64,000 bases of DNA from assembly GCA_040758375.1 (NCBI GenBank), contig JBFLWE010000016.1, forward strand, positions 1 through 64,000, in the 5' to 3' direction. The first letter of the stretch is position 1, and each line of letters begins with the position of its first letter. Below, piece by piece: positions 22,319-30,895 of the stretch. Position numbers and translations under genes: made by a program. The notes beneath the pieces are model-generated. The model had not been told where the DNA came from. It did no database searches and worked only from the letters and a program-made list of their open reading frames with translations. The DNA comes from CAMLIZ01 sp040758375. GTDB taxonomy: Bacteria; Pseudomonadota; Gammaproteobacteria; Burkholderiales; Burkholderiaceae_C.

Positions 22319-23203
22319 TCACATCCAGTAAACGACGACGTACAGACCGAGCCACACCACGTCCACGAAGTGCCAGTACCACGCGGCGCCTTCGAAGCCG
22401 AAATGGCGGTCGGGGGTGAAGTGGCCCTTCATCAGGCGCAGCGTGATGAACAGCAGCATCAGCATGCCGACGAACACGTGGAAGCCGTGGAAGCCGGTGA
22501 GCATGAAGAAGGTGGAGCCGAAGATGCCGGAGCTGAGCTTGAGGTTCAGATCACGGTAGGCATGCGCGTATTCATAGCCCTGCACCACCAGGAAGGTCGC
22601 GCCCAGCAGCACGGTGATCCACATCCAGAAGATCGTCTTGGCGCGCTGGTTGGCGATCAGCGCGTGGTGCGCGATGGTCAGCGTGACGCCCGAGGTGAGC
22701 AGCAAGCCGGTGTTGACCGTCGGCAGCGGCCATGGGCCGATGGTGCGGAAAGGCTCCACCGTGCCCGCGGGCGAGGCGGTCGCGCCGGCCTGCACGCTGG
22801 GCCAGATGGCCTTGAAATCGGGCCACAGGATCTGGTTGTCCAGGCTGCCCAGGCCGGGCACCGAGTACACGCGGGCCCAGAACAGCGCACCGAAGAAGGC
22901 GCCGAAGAACATCACCTCCGAAAAGATGAACCAGCTCATGCTCCAGCGGAACGAGGTGTCGATGCGCTTGCTGTACAGACCGCCCTCGCTTTCGCCGATG
23001 GCGGTGCCGAACCAGCGGAAGATCACCACCGCCCACCAGGCCAGGCCGAAGAACAGCGAGTAGGCGCCCCACTGGTGGCCGTTGACCCACTGGCCCGCGC
23101 CCAGGATCACGAAAAACAGGCCGATGGCCGTGAGCACCGGATACGCCGAAGGCGGGGGCACGAAGTAGTAAGGCGTCTGCCCTTGATGCGTCGCTGCCGA
23201 CAT
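22319..23203 (-). CDS. ctaE: Cytochrome c oxidase subunit III
   Basis: 294 aa, seven transmembrane helices, short N-terminal HQGQTPYYFVPPPSAYPV. Family landmarks include SEVMFFGAFFGALFWARVY, LLTSGVTLTIAHHAL, and GFHGFHVFVGMLMLLFITLR near the C-terminus with WYWHFVDVVWLGLYVVVYW at the end. Part of the aa3-type core. It lies 35 nt downstream of the DUF2970 gene and ends at the bidirectional terminator. Confidence 0.96.
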   Translation of the reverse strand: MSAATHQGQTPYYFVPPPSAYPVLTAIGLFFVILGAGQWVNGHQWGAYSLFFGLAWWAVVIFRWFGTAIGESEGGLYSKRIDTSFRWSMSWFIFSEVMFFGAFFGALFWARVYSVPGLGSLDNQILWPDFKAIWPSVQAGATASPAGTVEPFRTIGPWPLPTVNTGLLLTSGVTLTIAHHALIANQRAKTIFWMWITVLLGATFLVVQGYEYAHAYRDLNLKLSSGIFGSTFFMLTGFHGFHVFVGMLMLLFITLRLMKGHFTPDRHFGFEGAAWYWHFVDVVWLGLYVVVYWM

Positions 23204-23238
23204 TGGTTTTCTCCTCGAACCGAAACTGTCTCGAAAAA

Positions 23239-23457
23239 CTAGCCCACCACCCAGCGCACCACCGCGATCAGCACGCCGATGAAGACCAGCGCGGCCAGCA
23301 CCCCGGCGATGACCACGTGGACCGGGTTGAGCTGGCTCACGTCCTTTTCATACTCGCTGGACTTGCGCACCCCGAAGAACGACCAGGCCACCGCCTTCAT
23401 CGTCTGCAGGAAGGAGCCCTTGCGCTGCACCGCGCCGCGCAGGCCGTCGCCGCCCAT
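23239..23457 (-). CDS. DUF2970 single-helix protein
   Basis: 72 aa with the family pattern FLQTMKAVAWSFFGVRKSSEY then one C-terminal transmembrane helix (VVIAGVLAALVFIGVLIAVV). The ATG overlaps the ctaG stop (ATGA at 23457-23459). DUF2970 genes sit between ctaG and ctaE in many betaproteobacteria; the function is unknown and is presumably tied to oxidase biogenesis. Confidence 0.85.
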   Translation of the reverse strand: MGGDGLRGAVQRKGSFLQTMKAVAWSFFGVRKSSEYEKDVSQLNPVHVVIAGVLAALVFIGVLIAVVRWVVG

Positions 23458-24041
23458 CACGACTTCACTCCCTTGCCGTTCACCTCGAAGAAGGTGTACG
23501 ACAGCGTGATCGTGGTCACGTCCTTGGGCAGCTTGCGGTCGATCACGAACACGACCGGCCAGCGCTTGCTCTCGCCGGGCTGCAGCGTGTACTCGTTGAA
23601 GCAGAAGCACTCGAGCTTGTTGAAGTGGGCCGAGGCCTGCTTGGGCGCGTAGCTGGGGATCGCCTGTGCCGACATCGCCCGGGCCTGGTCGTTGCGGAAC
23701 TCGTACATCACCGTCATCACCTGGCCGGGATGCACCTGCACGAACGACTTCTCGGGCTTGAAGGTCCACGGGCCGCGGGCGTTGGCGTCGAGCTCCACCG
23801 TGATGGTGCGCGACAGGTCCACCTGGGTGTTGGCCGGGCCGCGCTCGCCCACGCGCTTGCCGGCCTCGCGCTCCGACAGGCTGAGCACGTTGATGCCCAG
23901 CGCCTCGCAGATCGACTGGTACACCGGCACCAGCGCGTAGCCGAAGCCGAACATCGCAACGGCGATCACCGCGAGCTTGCCCACCAGCGCCAGGTTGTCC
24001 CTGCGCAAGGCGGCGTTGTCGGGGTTCAAGTGCTGGCTCAC
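23457..24041 (-). CDS. ctaG: Cytochrome oxidase CuB assembly protein Cox11/CtaG
   Basis: 194 aa: an N-terminal transmembrane helix (LAVIAVAMFGFGYALVPVY) and a periplasmic immunoglobulin-like domain with the copper-binding CFCF motif in KLECFCFNEYTL. The C-terminus IDRKLPKDVTTITLSYTFFEV is typical. It delivers copper to CuB in subunit I. It lies 15 nt downstream of the 38-residue ORF and its stop overlaps the DUF2970 start. Confidence 0.95.
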   Translation of the reverse strand: MSQHLNPDNAALRRDNLALVGKLAVIAVAMFGFGYALVPVYQSICEALGINVLSLSEREAGKRVGERGPANTQVDLSRTITVELDANARGPWTFKPEKSFVQVHPGQVMTVMYEFRNDQARAMSAQAIPSYAPKQASAHFNKLECFCFNEYTLQPGESKRWPVVFVIDRKLPKDVTTITLSYTFFEVNGKGVKS

Positions 24042-24056
24042 GCGGCTCGCGCCTCT

Positions 24057-24173
24057 TCAACGGCCGAACAGCAGGATCTTGGCCACGAAGCCGAGCGCGA
24101 ACACCGCCGCCACCGACGCCAGGATCAGCGCGGTGCGCAGGTTCTTCTTGCGCTGCTCGGGGTTCGCGGCCAT
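24057..24173 (-). CDS. Cytochrome oxidase small assembly protein (38 aa)
   Basis: A short gene read directly from the minus strand: ATG at 24171-24173, TGA at 24057-24059. The product starts MAANPEQRKKNLRTALIL, then has one hydrophobic helix (ASVAAVFALGFVAKILLFG) and ends in Arg. A charged N-terminal head with RKKN plus one helix, sitting between ctaD and ctaG, matches the small assembly protein annotated at this spot in other Burkholderiales. Spacing of 22 nt to ctaD and 15 nt to ctaG supports translation within the operon. Confidence 0.8.
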   Translation of the reverse strand: MAANPEQRKKNLRTALILASVAAVFALGFVAKILLFGR

Positions 24174-24195
24174 GGATGCTGCCCGGTGCGACACG

Positions 24196-25824
24196 TCAGC
24201 CGATCACGCGCGTGGCCGTGGCGTCCAGCTTGGGCGGCTGCTCGAAGGTGTGGAAGGGTGCCGGCGACGGCACTTCCCACTCCAGGCCTTCGGCGCCTTC
24301 CCAGGGCTTCTGCGGCGCCTTCTCGCCCTTGCCGCGCATCATGGGCAGCACGACGAAGAAGAAGAAATACACCTGCGCCAGGCCGAAGGCCAGCGCCCCC
24401 AGCGAAGCCACCCAGTTGAAGTCAGCGAACTGCATCGGGTAGTCGGCATAGCGGCGCGGCATGCCGGCCAGGCCCAGGAAGTGCATCGGGAAGAAGGTGA
24501 CGTTGAACGCGATCAGCGACCACCAGAAGTGGATCTTGCCGCGCGTCTCGTTGTACATCACGCCGGTCCACTTGGGGCCCCAGTAGTACACGCCGGCGAA
24601 CAGCGCATACAGCGAGCCGGCCACCAGCACGTAGTGGAAGTGCGCCACCACGTAGTAGGTGTCCTGCAGCTGGATGTCGATCGGCGCCATGGCCAGGATC
24701 AGCCCGGTGAAGCCGCCCATCGTGAACACGAAGATGAAGCCCACGGCGAACAGCATCGGGGTCTCGAAGGTCATCGAGCCGCGCCACATGGTGGCCACCC
24801 AGTTGAAGATCTTCACGCCCGTGGGCACCGCGATCAGCATGGTCGCGTACATGAAGAACAGCTGGCCCGTCACCGGCATGCCGGTGGTGAACATGTGGTG
24901 CGCCCACACGATGAACGACAGGATCGCGATCGACGCGGTGGCGTACACCATCGAGGTGTAGCCGAACAGCTTCTTGCGCGCGAAGGCCGGCACGACGGCG
25001 CTGATGATGCCGAACGCCGGCAGGATCATGATGTACACCTCGGGGTGGCCGAAGAACCAGAAGATGTGCTGGTACATCACCGGGTCGCCGCCGCCTTGCG
25101 CGGTGAAGAAGCTGGTGCCGAAATGACGGTCGGTCAGCGTCATCGTGATCGCGCCGGCCAGCACCGGCATCACCGCGATCAGCAGGTAGGCGGTGATCAG
25201 CCAGGTCCAGGCGAACAGCGGCATCTTCATCAGCGTCATGCCGGGCGCGCGCATGTTCAGGATGGTGACGATGATGTTGATCGAGCCCATGATCGAGCTG
25301 GCGCCCAGGATGTGCATCGCGAAGATGCCGGCGTCCATGCTCGGGCCCATCTGCAGCGTCAGCGGCGCATAGAGCGTCCAGCCCGCAGCCGGAGCGCCGC
25401 CGGGCATGAAGAAGCTGGCCACCAGCATGATGGCCGCGGGGATCATCAGCCAGAAGCTGAAGTTGTTCATGCGCGCGAAAGCCATGTCCGCCGCGCCGAT
25501 CTGCAGCGGGATCATCCAGTTCGCGAAGCCCACGAAGGCCGGCATGATGGCGCCGAACACCATGATCAGGCCGTGCATCGTGGTGAGCTGGTTGAACAGC
25601 TCGGGGTTCATGTACTGCAGGCCGGGCTGGAACAGCTCGAGCCGGATGCCCAGCGCCAGCAGGCCACCGACCATCAGCATCGTGAAGCTGAACAGCAGGT
25701 ACAGCGTGCCGATGTCCTTGTGGTTGGTGGCGAACACCCAGCGCCGCCAGCCCGTGGGCGCATGGTGGTCGTCGTGATGGTGGTCGTGCGCGTGGCCGGC
25801 CGGATGGTCGAGAACTGCACTCAT
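24196..25824 (-). CDS. ctaD: Cytochrome c oxidase subunit I (aa3 type)
   Basis: 542 aa, twelve transmembrane helices. The hallmark WFFGHPEVYIMILPAFG holds the CuB His and the cross-linked Tyr region with the D-channel Glu. QDTYYVVAHFHYVL carries the haem a3/a ligands. The N-terminal HAHDHHHDDHHAP is a His-rich extension before WRRWVFATNHKDIGTLY. It reduces oxygen to water and pumps protons. It lies 25 nt after ctaC in the same operon. Confidence 0.98.
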   Translation of the reverse strand: MSAVLDHPAGHAHDHHHDDHHAPTGWRRWVFATNHKDIGTLYLLFSFTMLMVGGLLALGIRLELFQPGLQYMNPELFNQLTTMHGLIMVFGAIMPAFVGFANWMIPLQIGAADMAFARMNNFSFWLMIPAAIMLVASFFMPGGAPAAGWTLYAPLTLQMGPSMDAGIFAMHILGASSIMGSINIIVTILNMRAPGMTLMKMPLFAWTWLITAYLLIAVMPVLAGAITMTLTDRHFGTSFFTAQGGGDPVMYQHIFWFFGHPEVYIMILPAFGIISAVVPAFARKKLFGYTSMVYATASIAILSFIVWAHHMFTTGMPVTGQLFFMYATMLIAVPTGVKIFNWVATMWRGSMTFETPMLFAVGFIFVFTMGGFTGLILAMAPIDIQLQDTYYVVAHFHYVLVAGSLYALFAGVYYWGPKWTGVMYNETRGKIHFWWSLIAFNVTFFPMHFLGLAGMPRRYADYPMQFADFNWVASLGALAFGLAQVYFFFFVVLPMMRGKGEKAPQKPWEGAEGLEWEVPSPAPFHTFEQPPKLDATATRVIG

Positions 25825-25849
25825 GGGGGATTCCTTTTCGACGATCTCT

Positions 25850-27043
25850 TTACTTGGCGGCGGCTACCACTTCAGCCGGCTGCACGGTCTGGCCCGTCTT
25901 GTTGGACCAGTTGTTCTTCGTGTAGGTGACCACCGCGGCGATCTCGGTGGGCGACAACTGGCTCTTCCATGCCGGCATCGCGCCGTTCAGGCGGCCGTTG
26001 AGCACGACGTCGAGCGCCTTGGACTTGTCGGCATCCTGCACGAGCGCCGAGCCGTCCAGCGGCTTGATCGGGCCGGCGCCCTTGCCGTCGGGGCGGTGGC
26101 AGGCGGCGCAGTTGGCGGCATAGACCTTCTCGCCGCGGGCGATCAGGTCGGCCTGCGTCCACACCTTGTTCGGATCGTCGGCAGCGGCAGCCAGCGCCTT
26201 CTTCTTGTCGGCCACCCACTTGGAGTAGTCGTCGGCCGAGAGCACCTTCACGTGGATGGGCATGTAGGCGTGTTCCTTGCCGCACAGCTCGGCGCACTGG
26301 CCGTAGTAGTCGCCGGGCGTCTCGGCGCGGAACCAGGTGTCGCGCACGAAGCCGGGGATCGCGTCCTGCTTGACGCCGAACGCCGGCACCATCCAGGCGT
26401 GGATCACGTCGTTGGCGGTGGTGATGATGCGGATCTTCTTGTTGACCGGCACCACCAGCGGGTTGTCCACCTTGAGCAGGTAGTCGTCGCCCTGCGGCTT
26501 GCCGGCGTCGGATGCCTCGCGCTGCGCCACGTCGAGGGTGGAGAGGAAGCCGATACCCTCGCCCTCGCCCTTGAGGTAGTCGTAGCCCCACTTCCACTGG
26601 TAGCCGGTGGCCTTGATCGTGAGGTCGGCGTTGGTGGTGTCCTTCATCGCCACCACGGCCTTGGTGGCCGGCAAGGCCATCAGGATCACGATCAGGAACG
26701 GCACCACGGTCCAGGCGATCTCGACCTTCACGCTCTCGTGGAAGTTGGCCGACTGGTGGCCCTTGGACTTGCGGTGCTTGATGATCGAATAAAACATCAC
26801 GCCGAACACCGCCACGAAGATCAGCGTGCAGATGATCAGCATCATGTTGTGCAGCCAGATCTGCTCGGCCGCGATGCGCGTGACCGGCGGGTGCAGGTTG
26901 ATCTGGTTCACCGCCGGCCCGCCAGGCAGGTCGTTGACGGCGAACGCACTCTGCGTGGCCAGCGCCGCACCCAGCGTCAGGAAGGCAGCTCCCACCCGGT
27001 TCCAGACCGTGCGGCCTGCAAGCGTTGTCGTGATGGTTTTCAT
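25850..27043 (-). CDS. ctaC: Cytochrome c oxidase subunit II with fused cytochrome c domain
   Basis: 397 aa. After a signal peptide (GAALATQSAFA) come two transmembrane helices and a cupredoxin domain with the CuA ligands in CAELCGKEHAYM. A C-terminal class I cytochrome c domain follows (CAACH haem site, distal Met in GAMPAWKSQLS). This makes it a caa3-type subunit II able to take electrons directly from a c-type carrier. I start at the ATG at 27043, whose product has a normal signal; the frame stays open upstream to 27262 through low-quality sequence. It heads the ctaC-ctaD-x-ctaG-DUF2970-ctaE operon. Confidence 0.95.
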   Translation of the reverse strand: MKTITTTLAGRTVWNRVGAAFLTLGAALATQSAFAVNDLPGGPAVNQINLHPPVTRIAAEQIWLHNMMLIICTLIFVAVFGVMFYSIIKHRKSKGHQSANFHESVKVEIAWTVVPFLIVILMALPATKAVVAMKDTTNADLTIKATGYQWKWGYDYLKGEGEGIGFLSTLDVAQREASDAGKPQGDDYLLKVDNPLVVPVNKKIRIITTANDVIHAWMVPAFGVKQDAIPGFVRDTWFRAETPGDYYGQCAELCGKEHAYMPIHVKVLSADDYSKWVADKKKALAAAADDPNKVWTQADLIARGEKVYAANCAACHRPDGKGAGPIKPLDGSALVQDADKSKALDVVLNGRLNGAMPAWKSQLSPTEIAAVVTYTKNNWSNKTGQTVQPAEVVAAAK

Positions 27044-27131
27044 CGTCGTCACTTCAGTTCCAAATCCGAATCCTTGGGGGCGGCGGCAGTGCGCTGCACC
27101 ATGCCGGCGGAGGTGTGCAACGCCTTCGACG

Positions 27132-27166
27132 GGCGCCGACGCGACATCGGCGCCGTGATCGGCGCC
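27132..27166. repeat. Inverted and direct copies of TCGGCGCC in the ctaC leader
   Basis: GGCGCCGA-CGCGACA-TCGGCGCC forms a perfect 8-bp hairpin (27132-27154). A third copy of TCGGCGCC follows at 27159-27166. It lies about 90 nt upstream of the ctaC start in the 279-nt region between ctaC and the methyltransferase gene. Overlapping alternative hairpins are possible. Nothing else recognisable was seen in that gap. Confidence 0.5.
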
Positions 27167-27322
27167 GTTGCAGGCCAGGGGCTCGGAGCGAGGGTCGCGG
27201 TCATGCAGGGTTTTGGCAGGGACGGCCGGCATTTGACAACGCCGGGCAACCCCTTTGATCAATCGCCGGGCCGATTGTCGAGACGATTTGCATCTCTTCT
27301 GACCCAGATCAACCGCGGGAGT

Positions 27323-28261
27323 TTAGCGCACGCGCCCGGGCTCCCCACCGCGCGTTGGCCGTCCCGAGCGCACCATCTCACGCATCGCCTCGAGCGACAC
27401 CTCGGTGCGCGGCTGCACGCGCGCCTGGGGCGCGGGCCGGAAGGCATGGCCGTACACCACCTCGAAGCGCAATGCAATGCGGCCGTGCGGGTCGGCCTGG
27501 CCCTGCAGCGCCTGTTCCAGCCGCCGCCGCCAGCGCGGGGTGCGCAGGCCCGCAAACCGACCCGGCGCGGCGTTGCCGCCCAGCGTGCGCAGCTCGGCCA
27601 GCGCCGACGCCGGCGACGCGAAGGTCAGCGTGATCGTTTCCTGGTCCATCACAGGGTCGGCGAAGCCGGCGCGCAGCAGCATGTCGCCCAGGTCGTGCAT
27701 GTCCACCAGCTCGGCCATCGGCAGCCCCCAACCCGCCTGCTCGTACAGCGCCCGCAGCTCCGGCAGCGTGCCGGGCCCGAGGGTGGAAAACATCAGGAAG
27801 CCCTCCACCGCCAGCGCCTGCTGCCACTGGGCCATCAGCGCCGGCGGATCGCACACCGCGTGCAGCATCATGTTTGACCACAGCAGCTCGCCCGCCGCCG
27901 GCGGCAGCGCCTCGGGCGCCAGCACGGGCGGGACGGCGTGCAGCCAGCGGCGTGGCGACCACCAGGGCCGCTGCGCTTGCGAGCTCATGCGCGCCAGCAA
28001 GGCCGCGTCGGACTCGACGATGACGCGCTGCGCTTCGGGGTAGGCGGCCTGCAGCGCCTCGTCGCTGCCGCCGAGCCAGGCCGACCACTCGATCACCGCC
28101 GAGGGTTGCTTGCGGATCACCGGCAGGCGCTCGGCCATGCGGCGCGCCACTTCGCGGTGCAGCCACGGCGCCTCGGCCCGCGCCAGGCGCCGCGTGATCG
28201 CGCGCACCGCGCGCGCGTCCAGGGCACGCGGGGCAACGGTCGGGGTCTGGGGCGCAGCCAT
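27323..28261 (-). CDS. BioC-like SAM-dependent methyltransferase
   Basis: 312 aa. The segment HREVARRMAERLPVIRKQP and the later LLWSNMMLHAVCDPPALMAQWQQAL with GFLMFSTLGPGTLPELR match the BioC/malonyl-ACP methyltransferase branch of class I methyltransferases. However, the usual glycine-rich SAM loop is replaced by WSAWLGGSDEAL, so the exact substrate is uncertain. It is divergent from comF with only 21 nt between the starts; that neighbourhood is common in Burkholderiales, where the gene is usually annotated as biotin-synthesis related. The start is the ATG at 28261 (MAAPQTP). Confidence 0.75.
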   Translation of the reverse strand: MAAPQTPTVAPRALDARAVRAITRRLARAEAPWLHREVARRMAERLPVIRKQPSAVIEWSAWLGGSDEALQAAYPEAQRVIVESDAALLARMSSQAQRPWWSPRRWLHAVPPVLAPEALPPAAGELLWSNMMLHAVCDPPALMAQWQQALAVEGFLMFSTLGPGTLPELRALYEQAGWGLPMAELVDMHDLGDMLLRAGFADPVMDQETITLTFASPASALAELRTLGGNAAPGRFAGLRTPRWRRRLEQALQGQADPHGRIALRFEVVYGHAFRPAPQARVQPRTEVSLEAMREMVRSGRPTRGGEPGRVR

Positions 28262-28282
28262 GGCCGGGCAGTATATTGAGCC

Positions 28283-28987
28283 GTGCATTCCCTCCTGGCC
28301 CGATGGCCCAGCCTGTGCGCCGTGTGCCGGCGCTGGTGCGCGGGCCGCCTCTGTCAGCCCTGCCTCGCGCGCCATGCGCCGCCGGTCGAGCGCTGCCTGC
28401 AGTGCGCGCTGCGCCTGGCGCCCGGCGCCGCCCGCTGCACTGCCTGCGCGCTGCGGCGCGACGCCCCGTTGCAGCACGCGGTGGCGGCGGTGGACTACGG
28501 CTTCCCGTGGGACGGCCTGATCACCGGCTTGAAGTTCCACCACCGGCTCGACCTGGTGCACGCCTTTGCCCGCCTGCTGCACGAAACGGTGCAGCGCGCA
28601 GGACTGCCGCAACCGGCACTGGTGCTGCCCGTGCCCTTGGCGGCGCAGCGACTGCGCGAACGCGGCTACAACCAGTCGTGGGAGCTGGGTCGCCGCGTCG
28701 CGCGCCGCCTGGGCATCGCAGCCCACCCGTCGGTGCTGGTGCGCATCAAGGACACGGCCCACCAGCTCGGGCTGGACGAGGCCGAACGCCAGCGCAACCT
28801 GAAAGGTGCGTTCATGGTCGAGCCGCGCCTGGCGCCCCGGCTGCAGGGCCTGCGTGTCGCGCTGGTCGATGACGTGATGACCAGCGGGGCCACCGCCGAG
28901 GAGGCGGCACGCACGCTGCGCAAGGCCGGTGCGGAGCAGGTGCAGCTGTGGGTGCTGGCCCGCACGGCACCGGCGGCCGGCGGCTGA
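28283..28987 (+). CDS. comF: ComF-family amidophosphoribosyltransferase-like protein
   Basis: 234 aa from a GTG start. The N-terminal half has the ComF zinc-finger-like cysteines (CAVC, CQPC, CLQC, CTAC). The C-terminal half is a type I phosphoribosyltransferase with VLPVPLAAQRLRERGYNQS and the PRPP loop VALVDDVMTSGATAEEA. In naturally competent bacteria ComF acts in DNA uptake or processing of incoming single strands. Reads towards trmL, 28 nt away. Confidence 0.9.
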   Translation: MHSLLARWPSLCAVCRRWCAGRLCQPCLARHAPPVERCLQCALRLAPGAARCTACALRRDAPLQHAVAAVDYGFPWDGLITGLKFHHRLDLVHAFARLLHETVQRAGLPQPALVLPVPLAAQRLRERGYNQSWELGRRVARRLGIAAHPSVLVRIKDTAHQLGLDEAERQRNLKGAFMVEPRLAPRLQGLRVALVDDVMTSGATAEEAARTLRKAGAEQVQLWVLARTAPAAGG

Positions 28988-29015
28988 GGCAAAGGCGCGA
29001 CGCGACAATCGGCGC

Positions 29016-29489
29016 ATGTTCCACATCGTGCTCGTGCATCCCGAGATTCCGCCCAACACCGGCAACGTGATCCGGCTGGCCGCCAACACCGGCTGCAGCC
29101 TGCACCTGGTGGAGCCCCTGGGGTTCTCGATGGACGACAAGCTGCTCAAGCGCGCCGGCCTCGACTACCACGAGTACGCGCCCGTGCAGCGGCATGCCTC
29201 GTGGGCCGAACTGCTGCGTTCGCAGCAGCCGCCGTCCGAGCGCTGCTTTGCCTTCACCAGCCGCGGTAGCCGGCCGATCGTTGAGCTCAGCTTCCAGCCC
29301 GGCGACTGGCTGGTGTTCGGCAGTGAGACGGCAGGCCTGCCGCCCGAGCTGCGCGATGGCTTCTTCCCCGAGGCGCAGCGCGTGCGCCTGCCGATGCGGC
29401 CCGGCCAGCGCAGCCTGAACCTGAGCAACGCAGTCGCGGTCGCCGTGTTCGAGGCCTGGCGCCAGAACGGCTACGCCGGCGGCGTCTGA
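29016..29489 (+). CDS. trmL: tRNA (cytidine/uridine-2'-O-)-methyltransferase TrmL
   Basis: 157-aa SPOUT-class enzyme that 2'-O-methylates the wobble base 34 of tRNA-Leu isoacceptors. Motifs: HPEIPPNTGNVIRLAANTG at the N-terminus, WLVFGSETAGLP and MRPGQRSLNLSNAVAVAVFEAWRQ in the knot. The full-length family size is about 155 aa. Its 3' end overlaps the convergent GNAT gene by 19 nt (29471-29489). Confidence 0.95.
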   Translation: MFHIVLVHPEIPPNTGNVIRLAANTGCSLHLVEPLGFSMDDKLLKRAGLDYHEYAPVQRHASWAELLRSQQPPSERCFAFTSRGSRPIVELSFQPGDWLVFGSETAGLPPELRDGFFPEAQRVRLPMRPGQRSLNLSNAVAVAVFEAWRQNGYAGGV

Positions 29490-29905
29490 CGCTGGTACAC
29501 GCCCGGGTCGTAGCGCTCCATCCAGATCTGCGGCTTCGCCAACGGAGCGAAGCCGTATTTGTCATAGAGCCAAGGAGCCGTACTGGTGGCCAGCGTGAAG
29601 CGGCGCAGGCCCTGAATCGACGGATGCGTGCACACCGCCTGCATCAGTGCCGACGAGATGCCGCGGCCGCGCAGCCCCTCGAGCACGAACACGTCGCACA
29701 GCCAGGCGTAGGTGGCATGGTCGGTGACCACGCGCGCAAAGCCCACGAAGCGGCCTTCGTCGCGTGCCGAGAAGCACAGCGAATGCGCCACCGCGCGCTC
29801 CACGGTCGCACGCGGAATGCCGCGCGCCCAAGTCGACTGCTCGGCCAGGAAACGGTGCACCACGTCGAGGTCCACCGCTTCGGGGCCGGTCTGGATCTCC
29901 AGCAT
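29471..29905 (-). CDS. GNAT-family N-acetyltransferase
   Basis: 144 aa. The acetyl-CoA-binding motif A reads VFVLEGLRGRGISSALMQAV, followed by FTLATSTAPWLYDKYGFAPL, the usual motif B Tyr region. The substrate cannot be told from sequence. It lies 4 nt downstream of gpsA on the same strand, so it is probably the last gene of the secB-gpsA unit, and it overlaps the end of trmL in a convergent arrangement. Confidence 0.88.
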   Translation of the reverse strand: MLEIQTGPEAVDLDVVHRFLAEQSTWARGIPRATVERAVAHSLCFSARDEGRFVGFARVVTDHATYAWLCDVFVLEGLRGRGISSALMQAVCTHPSIQGLRRFTLATSTAPWLYDKYGFAPLAKPQIWMERYDPGVYQRQTPPA

Positions 29906-29909
29906 GGCC

Positions 29910-30890
29910 TCAACCCTCCGCCTTCGCCTCGCGCCGCATCAGCGCGCCCACCGCCTCGGCGGGCGTGAGCCGGCCTTGCAGCACCGCCACCACCACCTCG
30001 GTGATCGGCATCTCCACGCCCAGCGCCCCGGCCCGCTGCAGCACCACCGCCGCGGTGTGCACGCCCTCGGCCACGTGCCCCAGTTTGGACAGGATCTGCG
30101 GCAGCGCCTGACCTGCCGCCAGCATCAGGCCGACGCGCCGGTTGCGCGACAGGTCGCCGGTGGCGGTGAGCACCAGGTCGCCCAGTCCGGACAAGCCCAT
30201 GAAGGTCTCGGCGCGCCCGCCGAGCGCGATGCCCAGCCGGGCCATCTCGGACAGTCCGCGCGTGATGAGGGCCGCACGGGCGTTGAGGCCCAGGCCCAGG
30301 CCGTCGGCGATGCCGGTGGCAATGGCCAGCACGTTCTTCACCGCGCCGCCCACCTCCACGCCCACGGGGTCGGTGGAGGTGTAGACGCGCAGGCTTTCGT
30401 CGTGGAAGGCCTCCACGGCGGCCTGGCTCAGCGCCTCGTCGAAGCTCGCCGCCACCAAGGCCGTGGGCCGGCCCTGCGCCACCTCGAGCGCGAAGCTCGG
30501 CCCCGACAGCACGCCGGCGCGCAGGCCCGGCCGCACCGTGCGCGCCACCTCGTGCCCCAGGAGGCCGGTGCCGGCCTGGAAACCCTTGCACAGCCAGAAC
30601 ACCTGCGCGTCGGGCGGCACGGCCGCGAGCATTTCTTCCAGGCCCGACATCGGCGTGGCGACCACGATGAGCCCTTGCCTGCCATGCGCCAGCGCGGCCG
30701 GAAGGTCCGCACCCAGCGCCAGCGCGTGCGGCAGCTCGACCTCGGGCAGGTAGCGCCGGTTGCGCCGCGTGGCCGCCGCCTGCGCCATCTGGGCCGCGTC
30801 GCGGCCCCACAGATGCACTGCATTGCCGGCGGCCGCGTGCACCGCCAGTGCGGTGCCCCACGCCCCGGCGCCGAGCACCGTGATGTTCAT
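29910..30890 (-). CDS. gpsA: NAD(P)-dependent glycerol-3-phosphate dehydrogenase
   Basis: 326 aa. N-terminal Rossmann motif VLGAGAWGTALA, the central LSGPSFALEVAQGRPT, and the catalytic Lys region GGAVKNVLAIATGIADG are all present. It makes sn-glycerol 3-phosphate for phospholipid synthesis. It lies 5 nt after secB, the same pairing seen in many proteobacteria. Confidence 0.96.
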   Translation of the reverse strand: MNITVLGAGAWGTALAVHAAAGNAVHLWGRDAAQMAQAAATRRNRRYLPEVELPHALALGADLPAALAHGRQGLIVVATPMSGLEEMLAAVPPDAQVFWLCKGFQAGTGLLGHEVARTVRPGLRAGVLSGPSFALEVAQGRPTALVAASFDEALSQAAVEAFHDESLRVYTSTDPVGVEVGGAVKNVLAIATGIADGLGLGLNARAALITRGLSEMARLGIALGGRAETFMGLSGLGDLVLTATGDLSRNRRVGLMLAAGQALPQILSKLGHVAEGVHTAAVVLQRAGALGVEMPITEVVVAVLQGRLTPAEAVGALMRREAKAEG

Positions 30891-30895
30891 CGCCG

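Noticed and set aside
27254..27267. FNR-type box upstream of ctaC (TTTGATCAAT)
   Set aside because: The two halves lack the required 4-nt spacing; only a TTGATCAA palindrome is present, which is not an FNR site.
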